Shown: in pieces, positions 43,571 through 52,541 of the stretch | How the letters are laid out: each line of letters begins with the position of its first letter | Numbering within the stretch: the first letter of the stretch is position 1 | Source: CAYSPS01 sp964432975 | Lineage (GTDB): Bacteria; Babelota; Babeliae; Babelales; UBA12409 | Direction of reading: 5' to 3' | Length of the DNA: 64,000 nucleotides | NCBI GenBank assembly: GCA_964432975.1 | Contig: CAYSPS010000003.1 | Coordinates: forward strand, 1 to 64,000 | Position numbers and translations under genes: made by a program | Notes under the pieces: model-generated | What the model was told of the DNA's origin: nothing | Databases searched by the model: none | Seen by the model: only the letters and a program-made list of their open reading frames with translations

Positions 43571-44252
43571 GGGAGTCACCAGTTTTTGCAAGAATAATTG
43601 GAACGATAACATCTGAGGCTGTGCATGGTATAACGACCGCAATGATGAGCATAAGGTATACGAGCCCCATGTGGTTAGCCCAATGGTAAAAGCCATGAGA
43701 TACTAAATAAAAAAGTGATGCCAGTGAGCTGAGTAAAATATGCCCAAAATGAAGCCATCGCGTGATATATGAATCCGTATGTGATTTATCGGTGTGAAAA
43801 GTAAGGACGAGTCCCGTCAACATGCCAACGAGAAGAAAAATGGGGATATTGGTGTATTCATGCAAGAAGCAAATATGCAACCGCATGGGAGCACCTAAAA
43901 TTTTACCACCTAGACAGGGAAGAACGATGTCGGATAAAACGCAGAAGATCGCTGGTGTTACGGCGCTGACAATGATGCCGGTGAGCCAACGGCGATTATA
44001 TCGAAAAAATGTGGCTGTTGTACCGGCGGCTGCAAAAACAATGTGCATAAAATGGCAGCTGTGAAATAGTTGATAAAACAGCGTTGAAGCGCTGAGTAAT
44101 TGTGCATAAATACTTGCCGTGAGAATGCTTAATAAAATGAGTGCAAAGGCAAGTGAAAGAACTGCATAGGGAAAATGGCATATAAGTTCATTAAGAATTG
44201 ATGTAAAATCAGCCCCATGATGGCAACAGGGCGATTCATTTTTTTGACTCAT
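43551..44252 (-). CDS. Multi-pass membrane protein heading the pot operon
   Basis: 233 residues from the ATG at 44252, which has GGAG 5 bases upstream. After a short CCHH-containing N-terminus it has about six transmembrane segments, with several histidines and cysteines within or near them (HSCHFMH, RLHICFLHEY, VSHGFYHWANH). No family recognised. It overlaps potA by 20 bases and should be translated from the same mRNA, which suggests a link to polyamine uptake or its control. The histidine clusters hint at metal or heme binding, but this is a guess. Confidence 0.6.
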   Translation of the reverse strand: MSQKNESPCCHHGADFTSILNELICHFPYAVLSLAFALILLSILTASIYAQLLSASTLFYQLFHSCHFMHIVFAAAGTTATFFRYNRRWLTGIIVSAVTPAIFCVLSDIVLPCLGGKILGAPMRLHICFLHEYTNIPIFLLVGMLTGLVLTFHTDKSHTDSYITRWLHFGHILLSSLASLFYLVSHGFYHWANHMGLVYLMLIIAVVIPCTASDVIVPIILAKTGDSHERNTI

Positions 44253-44357
44253 CAGGTCTCCGTGTTGATCGATCGTTTCACACCCGTTACAGTACCTACA
44301 ATATAATGCTTTTTTGTAAGAAGGCAATGAAAATTTTTAGTGCGAAAAATGATGGAT

Positions 44358-44367
44358 NNNNNNNNNN
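44358..44367. other. Assembly gap (10 N)
   Basis: Ten unknown bases between the end of the Omp85 gene and the start of the pot operon. No gene is visibly cut, but a terminator or promoter could be hidden. Confidence 0.98.
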
Positions 44368-44379
44368 AATTTTAATCGA

Positions 44380-46794
44380 TTAGAAAGTGTTGCCAAACGA
44401 GAGATACCATGCATATGAAGAAAAATTGCGCGGCGATTGGGTAAGCTTCCAGCCAATGTCAAAACGAATAGGGCCGAGCGGTGTTGCATAACGTACACCA
44501 GCACCGAGCGCCTGGGCCCAGTACCATTTTTGGGTGACAGGGCTTTTGAGTGCGCCCGTGTCAAAAAATGGCACAACCGTCGCGCGCGTATGTACATGCA
44601 CGCGTAGTTCAGTGTTAAAGTTGACGAGCGAATTGCCTCCTTGCGCAATCATGTATGTTATGCCGTTTTGCGTGAAATGGCCATAGGGTGGGGCATAATT
44701 TTGTTGGTAACTACGAATGGTGCATGGTCCGCCCAGATAAAAGCGTTCTGAGGGGAGTGTACGAGCCCAACGGCTCCAGATGTGTCCAGCGCGTGCACGC
44801 AGTGCAAGTGTCATTCGTGAACCACATGGCACAAAAAAGGATTGTTCTGCCATGATCTTTGCAAAACTGTAACGCGCATGTGTATCGATATGTGCATCTG
44901 CTTCAAATGCACTGATGCTGCCACAGGTTGGTTCTCCTTGATTATCAACAAGAGATAGTTGCAAGCGGGGCTGCATGAAGAGGTATGTGTGATAGCGACC
45001 GTTATCGCATGGCTCGAAGGCAAGGGCGCGTGCTACCAGTGCGCAGCAATTTTTAATCGCCAATGCCTGTAGGCCACTCATGCATGAACCTTGTATGCGT
45101 GAGCCACGGTACATAACGTGCCCCTGTACATTAAACGCATGCGCGCGATATAATCGTGGTGTTGCAGGTCCAATGCAACATTGTTCGCACGATTGGTAGG
45201 TAACATCAGTTTGTAGCCACAACTGCTTGCTATAAACATGCGGATATTGATAGTGCATTCCTATGTTGCCGCAAAAACGGCTCAATTGCGTATCAAGCCA
45301 AAAACGATGTACGTGTAAGCCAATGTACTTGTAAAGTAACGATGCACCAACGGTGTAACTGTTGCCAAGTGATTGATTTCCCAAGCAACCACCTGCACGT
45401 ACGCTCATTTCAAACGGATTGTCAGGAGTCACTGTAAGCACAATTGGGTGCTGTCCCTGTAGATCGAGAGTTTGAAGTGGATGCACCGAAAACGCACTTA
45501 AAGCACCCAACTCTTGCAGGTTACTGATTGTTTTTTCCAGGGCGTCCTGATTCCACCTTTTTCCCTGTTGATATGTTAATTCTGAAAGTATGAGATTTGT
45601 GTCAAATGCCGGTGGCGCAACAATGATTGTGTTTCCCATGATTGGTGGCGGCAAAGTTGGTTTTGCATTGTGACTTAGTGTATATGATTGATTTTTGGTG
45701 ACATTTGCCGGAGTGCCTTCATGAATCTTGATCTGCCAACCCTGGTCGGTTGGTACGAGATCAACGGTAACATCGGTAAAATTTTGAGTTTGATAAAAGT
45801 TGGCGATATAGTGTGCCAGCAGCGGCGGGGTTGTTGGTATTTCTTGATTTAAAATGTTGATAAGCGCACGATTGAGTTGTTCGCGAGAAAAACTATCATG
45901 ACCTGTCATGATGACATTATTTTTTTTATCAAAATTAACGCATGCTTGTACATGGTATGCATGCGGTCGCATAGGTGTTGCCTGAACATGTATCTGCGCG
46001 CATGGATGATTGGCAGCAACGAGTGCTTGCCGTAGTATTAATTGCGCTTGTTGCAATCGCCGTTCGCTATAAAATTTGTTCGTCAAATTTTTTGCTAAAA
46101 GATGTTCCAGTTTATTTTTCAAATCTGTAGTGTCTGGGGTGCGAGGCGCATGGAGTTCGCATGATGTTTTTTTAATGTTATGTCGTGGGCCAGTTTCAAC
46201 AGTAATGCTGATGTTGATTCCTTTATATGAATTTATTTTTTTTTGTTGTGCAGAAACACGCGCATTGGCATATCCTTGCTCTTGATAAAATTTGCGAATA
46301 TTTTCAAGCGATTCTTGGTGCTTTGCTTCATCAAATGGTTCGCCTGGTTGGATGAGATAAAGGTTTTGAATGTACGTTTTGCGCCAATAAATATTGGTGA
46401 GTTCTACGCGATTAACAAGCCAACGAGCAGTTAAATCGAGGTGAACATCAAAGCTATTGTGAGCATTCGCCTTGAGCGCAATGCGAATATGCTTAAATCG
46501 TTTTGATTGCTCCAGATAAAAACAAGCATTGGCAAGCTCGGTGCGTGTAATAATGGTGTTTTTAGATAAATTAATTAATCGATAAATAGCCGTTGTCAGT
46601 GCGATGTCTGATTGTAAAATAAGATCGTGCATCAGAAATTGTTCTGGAAAAAATTCCAATGCCTGTTTTCCACGTGCCATGTAATCAACAAAAAGCTGTG
46701 CGTGAGTGTTGCCGTTGCTGCAACATATGTGCACAATATTAAAAAGTATAAAAATCGCGGCCATATGGTGTCCGCGTACCATGTCTGATCTCAT
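44380..46794 (-). CDS. Omp85-family outer-membrane protein (BamA/TamA type), cysteine-rich
   Basis: 804 residues; AGGGA lies 5 bases before the ATG. A signal segment is followed by POTRA-like repeats to about residue 450 (for example FYQEQGYANARVSAQQKKIN). The C-terminal barrel carries the conserved RFYLGGPCTIRSY element of Omp85 loop 6, except that the usual RGY arginine motif is IRSY. The final strands are GVRYATPLGPIRFDIGW and YLSFGNTF, ending in Phe as required for insertion. It assembles barrels (BamA) or exports adhesins (TamA). About 16 cysteines, some paired (CEQCC, NCC), are unusual. BamA versus TamA cannot be decided. Confidence 0.85.
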   Translation of the reverse strand: MRSDMVRGHHMAAIFILFNIVHICCSNGNTHAQLFVDYMARGKQALEFFPEQFLMHDLILQSDIALTTAIYRLINLSKNTIITRTELANACFYLEQSKRFKHIRIALKANAHNSFDVHLDLTARWLVNRVELTNIYWRKTYIQNLYLIQPGEPFDEAKHQESLENIRKFYQEQGYANARVSAQQKKINSYKGINISITVETGPRHNIKKTSCELHAPRTPDTTDLKNKLEHLLAKNLTNKFYSERRLQQAQLILRQALVAANHPCAQIHVQATPMRPHAYHVQACVNFDKKNNVIMTGHDSFSREQLNRALINILNQEIPTTPPLLAHYIANFYQTQNFTDVTVDLVPTDQGWQIKIHEGTPANVTKNQSYTLSHNAKPTLPPPIMGNTIIVAPPAFDTNLILSELTYQQGKRWNQDALEKTISNLQELGALSAFSVHPLQTLDLQGQHPIVLTVTPDNPFEMSVRAGGCLGNQSLGNSYTVGASLLYKYIGLHVHRFWLDTQLSRFCGNIGMHYQYPHVYSKQLWLQTDVTYQSCEQCCIGPATPRLYRAHAFNVQGHVMYRGSRIQGSCMSGLQALAIKNCCALVARALAFEPCDNGRYHTYLFMQPRLQLSLVDNQGEPTCGSISAFEADAHIDTHARYSFAKIMAEQSFFVPCGSRMTLALRARAGHIWSRWARTLPSERFYLGGPCTIRSYQQNYAPPYGHFTQNGITYMIAQGGNSLVNFNTELRVHVHTRATVVPFFDTGALKSPVTQKWYWAQALGAGVRYATPLGPIRFDIGWKLTQSPRNFSSYAWYLSFGNTF

Positions 46795-46869
46795 GCACTT
46801 CCCTGATGGGCTGCGGTTGTGTATCGTTGAGATTTTGATCGCAGCTATGACCGCAAAAGAACAATAAAT

Positions 46870-47145
46870 TTAAATAACCCGAAATGTCCCCCGGTAGTCG
46901 CGATCTTTAACAAAAGGTTCAATTTCAACAATTGACGGTTTTAAACCTTTGTATCCAGTATATAAAAGGTCGATAAATTCATCAATGGCGTTATGTGCAC
47001 CACTTGCAACAATTTTAATAGTATCCTGGGATTCAAAATTGCTGACACCCTCCAGTGCAAGTTTTTGGGCGCTTCGTTGAATAAAATTACGCACAAAATC
47101 ATCACTTGCCCTGATCACGAGGGTGATTCTGACGCACTGAGTCAT
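46870..47145 (-). CDS. Acylphosphatase-like protein
   Basis: 91 residues with the acylphosphatase fold pattern. The catalytic arginine aligns in DDFVRNFIQ, where the family has QGVGFRxFV, and the asparagine is in GVSNFES, matching GWVRN. The VQGVG loop itself is replaced, so activity is uncertain. KIVASGAHNAIDEFIDLL fits the second half of the family. Family members hydrolyse acyl phosphates. It follows a small gene on the same strand. Confidence 0.65.
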   Translation of the reverse strand: MTQCVRITLVIRASDDFVRNFIQRSAQKLALEGVSNFESQDTIKIVASGAHNAIDEFIDLLYTGYKGLKPSIVEIEPFVKDRDYRGTFRVI

Positions 47146-47229
47146 GGCTACTCCTTTTTTGTTTTACGCGCTTATCTTTTTTCCGCTTATAACTTTACTG
47201 GCGCTTGATAACTTGATGCAAGAAAAATT

Positions 47230-47472
47230 TTATGTGTCCATGAGTCTGTTGGGCAGCTTGCATACATTATTTGCCCATCCATGTTGTTGCATGATTTTCA
47301 TGATCGTTAAAAAATCTGTTTCATTATCTGGTGGCACAAAGAATTCGAAAATATGATGCGTGCAATCACATGTTCGATCAAACACAAGATGATCAAAACT
47401 ACGCATAATGCTGACAAAGGTGCAGCACGTGGTTCGCGCAACTGTTGCTTGATAATAGTGACAATAGGCCAT
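47230..47472 (-). CDS. Small protein, DUF4911-like
   Basis: 80 residues. The segment SIMRSFDHLVFDRTCD followed by FEFFVPPDNETDFLTIMKIM fits the pattern of DUF4911 (an expected hydrophobic strand, an R-T-x-D turn, a second strand and VPP before a helix). The function of that family is unknown. The gene precedes the acylphosphatase-like gene by 84 bases on the same strand. The start at 47472 lacks a clear ribosome binding site. Confidence 0.45.
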   Translation of the reverse strand: MAYCHYYQATVARTTCCTFVSIMRSFDHLVFDRTCDCTHHIFEFFVPPDNETDFLTIMKIMQQHGWANNVCKLPNRLMDT

Positions 47473-47579
47473 AGATCGCTTTTTGTGGTTGAATAAAGTT
47501 TAGTGTTTGTTACACTGTCTAAAATGTAGCACATACTTGGTATGCGCAAAGTTAAATAATCGTGTGTTGAAAGGATACT

Positions 47580-48773
47580 ATGTCCAACGAACAAACGCAA
47601 AAGATTGGATTGGCAACCGCAACTCTTGTTTGTATGACAACTATGATTGGTGCTGGTATGTATACGGTGCCAAGTATGCTCGGTTCTTCACTTGGACCTG
47701 CCGGTATTTTGACGACATTATTAGTTGCTGTGAGCGTACTGGCAATTGCCGTTTCAATTGGGCGTGTTGCGAATTTATATCCACAAGCCGGATCTTTTTA
47801 CATTTATGCACGTCAATGGGGCGGCCATATAATGGGCATTATTGCAAGTAGTGCATACATTGCCGGTTTTTTAATTGCTGGCGGTGTGCTATGTCGTATG
47901 GCCGGGGTTAATTTGCACCTCTATTTTCCAATGGTACCATCATGGATTTTATCAAGTGCTGTTATTGCTTTAATTACGATGTTGCATTTGTTGGGCGCAC
48001 GTATTTCAAGCGTTGTTCAATATGTTTTGATTTGTTGCGCCGTAACACCATTGGTATTGATAGGAGGCGCTTGTTGGCTAAAAGCGAGCTGGGCAAACTT
48101 AATTCCATTTGCACCATATGGTTACGCTAATATTTTACTGGGGATGCGTACGGTAGTCTTTTGTTTCACTGGCTTTGAGTCAGCAACATCGCTTGTTTCG
48201 ATTATTGAAAATCCACAAATCAATGTACCCAAAGCATTAACCTACGCGGTGGTTTTGGTTGCCACGATTTATCTTTTTTTTATTGGTGGCATTATTTTGG
48301 CCGTTCCATTAAATTTGCTTGCCGATTCTAGTGTGCCATTGAGCATTTCATTGCAGGGTATTATTGCGCCAGGATTGTTGCACATTATTCATGCAGCAAT
48401 GACGGCGGCGATTGTTGGTTCGCTCTTTTCTTTGACGTGGGGCGTAAGTACCTTGTTGACATCGATTATGCAATTGGTACGTAATAATACAATCGCGCGG
48501 CTTGTGCGGCAAGGAAAGTTTGGGAAAACAACGTGCGTATTGTTGGTGGGGCTTTTGGTTTTAATTGGTTTTTTAGTTCTAAAGAATAATCAGTTGTTTT
48601 ACTTTACGGCACTTTTTGTGGTTTTTGCATATTTAACGGCGATTATTGCATTGCTTGCACGCAAGCAAGAATGGCATTCAAAGGCACTCGTATTATCGTT
48701 GTTTAGTTTTTTTGCCGCGAGTGCTATTTTTATTTTTGCTGCACAGGGCATTATTGAGTCGTTCTTTGTCTAA
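47580..48773 (+). CDS. APC-superfamily amino-acid permease
   Basis: 397 residues with about 11-12 transmembrane segments. The start of helix 1 has TMIGAGMYTVPSML, the unwound substrate-binding turn of APC transporters (G-A/S-G). Helix 6 has FTGFESATSLV, also characteristic. AAAGGA precedes the ATG by 5 bases. The substrate cannot be told from sequence; an amino acid or polyamine antiport is typical. Import of host amino acids fits a dependent lifestyle. Confidence 0.88.
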   Translation: MSNEQTQKIGLATATLVCMTTMIGAGMYTVPSMLGSSLGPAGILTTLLVAVSVLAIAVSIGRVANLYPQAGSFYIYARQWGGHIMGIIASSAYIAGFLIAGGVLCRMAGVNLHLYFPMVPSWILSSAVIALITMLHLLGARISSVVQYVLICCAVTPLVLIGGACWLKASWANLIPFAPYGYANILLGMRTVVFCFTGFESATSLVSIIENPQINVPKALTYAVVLVATIYLFFIGGIILAVPLNLLADSSVPLSISLQGIIAPGLLHIIHAAMTAAIVGSLFSLTWGVSTLLTSIMQLVRNNTIARLVRQGKFGKTTCVLLVGLLVLIGFLVLKNNQLFYFTALFVVFAYLTAIIALLARKQEWHSKALVLSLFSFFAASAIFIFAAQGIIESFFV

Positions 48774-48814
48774 TTTTATGCGGTACGTACGCATATGATA
48801 GCGTATGGCAAGCA

Positions 48815-48843
48815 TTGACGTCATGGCAATCATCCGATATGGT
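48815..48843 (+). promoter_or_regulatory. Promoter of the second cysteine-rich outer-membrane protein
   Basis: TTGACG (48815-48820), 17 bases, TATGGT (48838-48843). The ATG follows at 48882 with AAGGAG 5 bases before it. Confidence 0.6.
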
Positions 48844-48881
48844 ATCTTCATAAGATGTGCCGATTGGATTAAGGAGTTTTA

Positions 48882-50477
48882 ATGAATGCACAGGCGCTTT
48901 CTCGTATTGGGATGGTGTGTTTGTTATGCGCGCTCCAGCATAATGTTTATGGTATTATAACGACGTTATCTAAAAATGATCCTGTACCGGTTTACACGGC
49001 AGACAGCCCATTTGCGTTATTGGGAACGCGCCATTATGAGTATCTCAAGGGTCGCGAAGAAATTGATGATCATAAGCACATGTCCATTGAAATTTTGCCG
49101 TTCTTTCAATGGGCGAGCAAAGGACGCGATTCCTGCGGTACGACCGTAGAACTTGGTGATATCAGCGGCAAATGGAACATGATTGCGGTGTTGCCTTATA
49201 ATGAGCCATATGCGGGTGAAGGGTCTTCCATTACTAATACGAATGACGATTTGCCTTGTGGGTCAACATTTCCTGCAGTTCTGATTAATGCGCGCGATAA
49301 TTTGATTACTGATATTGATCAACTCGTTTCACCTAATTCGCAGACAGTTCCATGGCAGTTGCGAAGTGTTCAAGGCTTGTTATCATTGCAGCAAACAAGT
49401 ACAACGTTATCGCAAGCATTTGGTTTTTTCTCGGTTCCGATGAAGTACCAAAAATCTGGCGTGCGCTTTAATGTGCAATTTTATGTTGGTGCTGGTTTTG
49501 GTGCAACGGTACAAACTGGGGTGGCAAATATTTGGCAATGTGCATCGTTTATTGATAAAACGCCAACGACCACCGGTGGAAATCCATTTACAAGTATTCA
49601 AATTACAAAAGGAAGTGGAGAAAGTGCAGGTAAAACTGCGCATGTCTACACCGCTACATGGGTACAAATTACCAAAGCCGTAAGTTCAGATTTAATGTCG
49701 CAGCTTGAAAATATCGTAACGAGTACCGAAATCGGCCAAAGTATTTGTACCTATAACAAATACTCGATGGAAGATTTATATGCTGAATTTTTCTGGCGTT
49801 ATCCGGTACAAATAAATAAAAATCTAACTACGATGGAATATCCTAAGTTTTTGTTTATTCCATTTATGGCATTTGGCGGGACTTTTGCGGTTGGCAAACC
49901 GAAGGATCCTAATGCACTGCTTGGTTTGCCTTTTGGCAATAATGAGCATGACGCGCTTCGTATTCGTGGTGGTTTTAGTTTGGATTTTTATGAGACTGTC
50001 CAAGCAAATTTTGAGGCTGGGGCGACTTTCTTTAGAGGGCGCAACTATTGCGATATTCCATTTCCAACCAACGAATATCAATATCCGATTTATCCATTTA
50101 GAACAGATGTCCGTGTCCAGCCTGGACGCAATGTGCATTTGGTTTTTGGAATTTATGCACATGATTTTCTTGAGCACTGGTCATGTTCATGTGATTACAT
50201 CATAATGAATCACACAAAAGATACGATTTGCTTACGCAAGGCAAATAATGCAGCTGGTGTACCAGGGCATGAGACCGTCTGTCGTGGCAATATACATCCG
50301 TTCAAACCAGGCGTGCTTGAGTGCATGAGTGAGTGGTCCACGCAAGTGTTGAACGCAACACTAACGTATGCACTTTCGCCTGACTTTAGTTGGGGCGTGG
50401 CTATGCAGTTTCCAATTACCTGTAAGAACGCGTATAAATCGACAACGTTTGCAGCGTCCCTCTATATTGCTGTGTAA
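48882..50477 (+). CDS. Cysteine-rich secreted protein, probable outer-membrane barrel
   Basis: 531 residues. A signal peptide (IGMVCLLCALQHNVYG) precedes a mature region of strand-like, aromatic-rich segments such as GVRFNVQFYVGAGFGATVQ and AAGVPGHETVC, ending in TYALSPDFSWGVAMQF and a final SLYIAV strand. About 11 cysteines lie in the mature part, including SCSCDY. It resembles the protein at 3254-4846 in length, cysteine use and ending, and both probably belong to a lineage-specific family. The strong promoter and ribosome site suggest high expression. Function is inferred only. Confidence 0.6.
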   Translation: MNAQALSRIGMVCLLCALQHNVYGIITTLSKNDPVPVYTADSPFALLGTRHYEYLKGREEIDDHKHMSIEILPFFQWASKGRDSCGTTVELGDISGKWNMIAVLPYNEPYAGEGSSITNTNDDLPCGSTFPAVLINARDNLITDIDQLVSPNSQTVPWQLRSVQGLLSLQQTSTTLSQAFGFFSVPMKYQKSGVRFNVQFYVGAGFGATVQTGVANIWQCASFIDKTPTTTGGNPFTSIQITKGSGESAGKTAHVYTATWVQITKAVSSDLMSQLENIVTSTEIGQSICTYNKYSMEDLYAEFFWRYPVQINKNLTTMEYPKFLFIPFMAFGGTFAVGKPKDPNALLGLPFGNNEHDALRIRGGFSLDFYETVQANFEAGATFFRGRNYCDIPFPTNEYQYPIYPFRTDVRVQPGRNVHLVFGIYAHDFLEHWSCSCDYIIMNHTKDTICLRKANNAAGVPGHETVCRGNIHPFKPGVLECMSEWSTQVLNATLTYALSPDFSWGVAMQFPITCKNAYKSTTFAASLYIAV

Positions 50478-50483
50478 TACAAA

Positions 50484-50515
50484 AAAAGCCACTCTCAGTA
50501 CGTGAGTGGCTTTTG
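50484..50515. terminator. Bidirectional intrinsic terminator
   Basis: AAAAGCCACTC and GAGTGGCTTTT pair around a short loop. On the plus strand it ends the outer-membrane protein gene; on the minus strand seven T follow the stem and end hisS, whose stop is at 50522. Confidence 0.85.
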
Positions 50516-50521
50516 ATTTAT

Positions 50522-51760
50522 TTAGATTATTTTGTTGACCAATTCCGTTTGTGCGACCGTTTCTTGCGAACCAGTGATCATATTTTTCAGAATGGCGGTT
50601 CGTTGTTGTTGTTCCTCAGGGCCAACGATAATTGCCCAGTGAGCCCCCATTTTGTTCGCCTTGCGCATTTTGCTTTTGATTGATGCTTCATCCACCAGTA
50701 TGTCAATGCTTGCACATACCTGTTTGATGTTATCGGCAATCAAAAGTGCGAGCGCATTTTGCGCTGGCTCAATTGGTATAATTAATGTTAATTCTGGAGC
50801 TTGTGGTATTGCCAATTGATTACGCTGCTGTTCAAGTAAGATCAACAGGCGATCGAAGCCGATGCCAGCGCCGGTTGATGGTAGATCGGTGGCATCACCA
50901 ATTTGCTTCACAAGGTAATCATAACGACCGCCGCCGCAAAATGCACTTTGAGTTCCTAGGTCGTTGCTGATAAATTCAAATACTGTTTTGTTGTAGTAAT
51001 CAAGTCCGCGTACGAGTGTCGGTGCTTCAATGTATGACACGGCGAGAATATCAAGGTTTTGTTTAAGCTCGGTCCATTCAGCCTGAGATTCTTTTGAAAG
51101 GTATTGTACAATCGTTGGGGCACTTGTATACAGTTTTTGGCACGATTCTTCTTTGCAGTCAAATACGCGCATAATATTTGATTCTTTTCGCTCACGGCAT
51201 GTTGCACATAGTCGATTTTCGTTTTTGCTTAAAAAATCATATAAAATAGCTCTGAATTTTTTGCGATCTTCAGGGCTACCCAAAAAATTTAGATGCAATG
51301 CATAGTTTTCAAGTTTAAAAATGTCACGCATAAGCGTATCGAGCATCTTAATAAACCACGCATCTTGTGCGATTGCTGATGCGCCAATGAGCTCAATACT
51401 TACTTGGCGGAATTCCCGATATCGACCTTTTTGTGGACGTTCATAACGGAAGCATGGCGCAAATTCAAACACTTTCCATGGTGTTTGTTCAATACGATTT
51501 TCAACAAAGGCGCGAACAATCGAGCTGGTGCCTTCTGGGCGTAAGCATGTTTCGTGTTTTTCGCCAAACGTGTACATTTGTTTGTTGACGACGTCAGTCT
51601 GCGTTCCTAATGAGTGAACATATAATTCGGTTGGCTCAAGAATTGGGGTTACAATTTCGCTGAAATTATATTTTTTCAGGTGTGCGCGAATCGCTTGTAT
51701 TGCAAAATTATACAGAGAAAGATCGACAAAATCCTGGGTGCCTTTAACTTTATTAATCAT
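50522..51760 (-). CDS. hisS: Histidyl-tRNA synthetase
   Basis: 412 residues of the class II HisRS. Motif 1 region TPILEPTELY, motif 2 RYERPQKGRYREFRQ, the HisA loop RGLDYYNKTVFEF, and motif 3 GIGFDRLL are all seen. The C-terminal anticodon domain is complete. It is the last gene of the run secG-mlaE-mlaF-hisS, 15 bases after mlaF. Confidence 0.96.
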   Translation of the reverse strand: MINKVKGTQDFVDLSLYNFAIQAIRAHLKKYNFSEIVTPILEPTELYVHSLGTQTDVVNKQMYTFGEKHETCLRPEGTSSIVRAFVENRIEQTPWKVFEFAPCFRYERPQKGRYREFRQVSIELIGASAIAQDAWFIKMLDTLMRDIFKLENYALHLNFLGSPEDRKKFRAILYDFLSKNENRLCATCRERKESNIMRVFDCKEESCQKLYTSAPTIVQYLSKESQAEWTELKQNLDILAVSYIEAPTLVRGLDYYNKTVFEFISNDLGTQSAFCGGGRYDYLVKQIGDATDLPSTGAGIGFDRLLILLEQQRNQLAIPQAPELTLIIPIEPAQNALALLIADNIKQVCASIDILVDEASIKSKMRKANKMGAHWAIIVGPEEQQQRTAILKNMITGSQETVAQTELVNKII

Positions 51761-51775
51761 GATACTTCCTATAGG

Positions 51776-52538
51776 TTACTCTGGTGGGATGAGCATTGAA
51801 TGAGAATGCGCGCATGATTCTGGCAATCCCCTAATAAAACGATAAATGTATGGGTTGCTTGATTGCCAAATTGTGCCTGCGGCACCGAAGAAACGGATTT
51901 CTCCTTCGTGCAAAAGCGCGATATAGTCGGCATACTTAAATGATTCAATATCGTGCGAAACAATCACGGCAGTCAGGCGTAATTGTTTTTGCATCGTGTC
52001 CATCAGTTCATGTATGACACGCGCATTGATTGGGTCTAGTCCGGTTGTCGGTTCATCGTATAAAATAATTTCTGGGTTATGTACAAGCGTGCGCGCAAGA
52101 CCAACACGTTTTTTCATACCGCCAGAAAGTTCAGATGGATACTTGTATAATGCATCTTCGGGCAAATTTACGAGGGTCAGTTTTTCTTTAACAACTGGCA
52201 NNNNNNNNNNCTTCTGCGCACATGCCACGTTCCAGAAGTGGCAATCCAATGTTTTGAAATACGGTGAGCGAGTCTAAAAGTGCTGCTGACTGAAATACGT
52301 ATCCAATTTTTTGAAAAATAGTATCTTTGTCGGGCAATGTGGTGATGTCAGTACCATTGATAAAAATTTTTCCAGCTGTTGGTTTGAGTAAGCCGATCAT
52401 GAGTTTGAGCAAAACAGATTTTCCCTCGCCAGATCGCCCAATGATGACAGTGAGTTTGTTGCGGGGGATTGTTAGGTTAACACGTTTGAGTACCCAGCGA
52501 CGATCAAATTTTTTTCTGACATTTGTGAGTTCTATCAT
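51776..52538 (-). CDS. mlaF: MlaF-type ABC ATPase (lipid transport), split by assembly gap
   Basis: An ABC ATPase broken by the ten N at 52201-52210, with reading frames that differ on the two sides, so the true gap is not ten bases. The N-terminal part has Walker A GRSGEGKSVLLK and the Q-loop YVFQSAALLDSLTV. The C-terminal part has the signature PSELSGGMKKRVGLAR and Walker B IILYDEPTTGLDP, which together are MlaF-like. About ten residues seem missing. With MlaE it forms the phospholipid transporter that keeps outer-membrane lipid asymmetry. No mlaD is adjacent. Confidence 0.9.
52201..52210. other. Assembly gap (10 N) inside mlaF
   Basis: Ten unknown bases between the Q-loop region and the signature motif of MlaF. 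The gap, not a mutation, explains the frame change. Confidence 0.98.
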
Positions 52539-52541
52539 TGA

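Noticed and set aside
43571..43696. 42-codon N-terminal extension of PotA
   Set aside because: It lies inside the upstream membrane protein gene in another frame, and ABC homology begins at the ATG at 43570.
51776..52538. A frameshift or pseudogene in mlaF
   Set aside because: The two halves are separated by the run of N and all ABC motifs are present, so the break is an assembly artefact.
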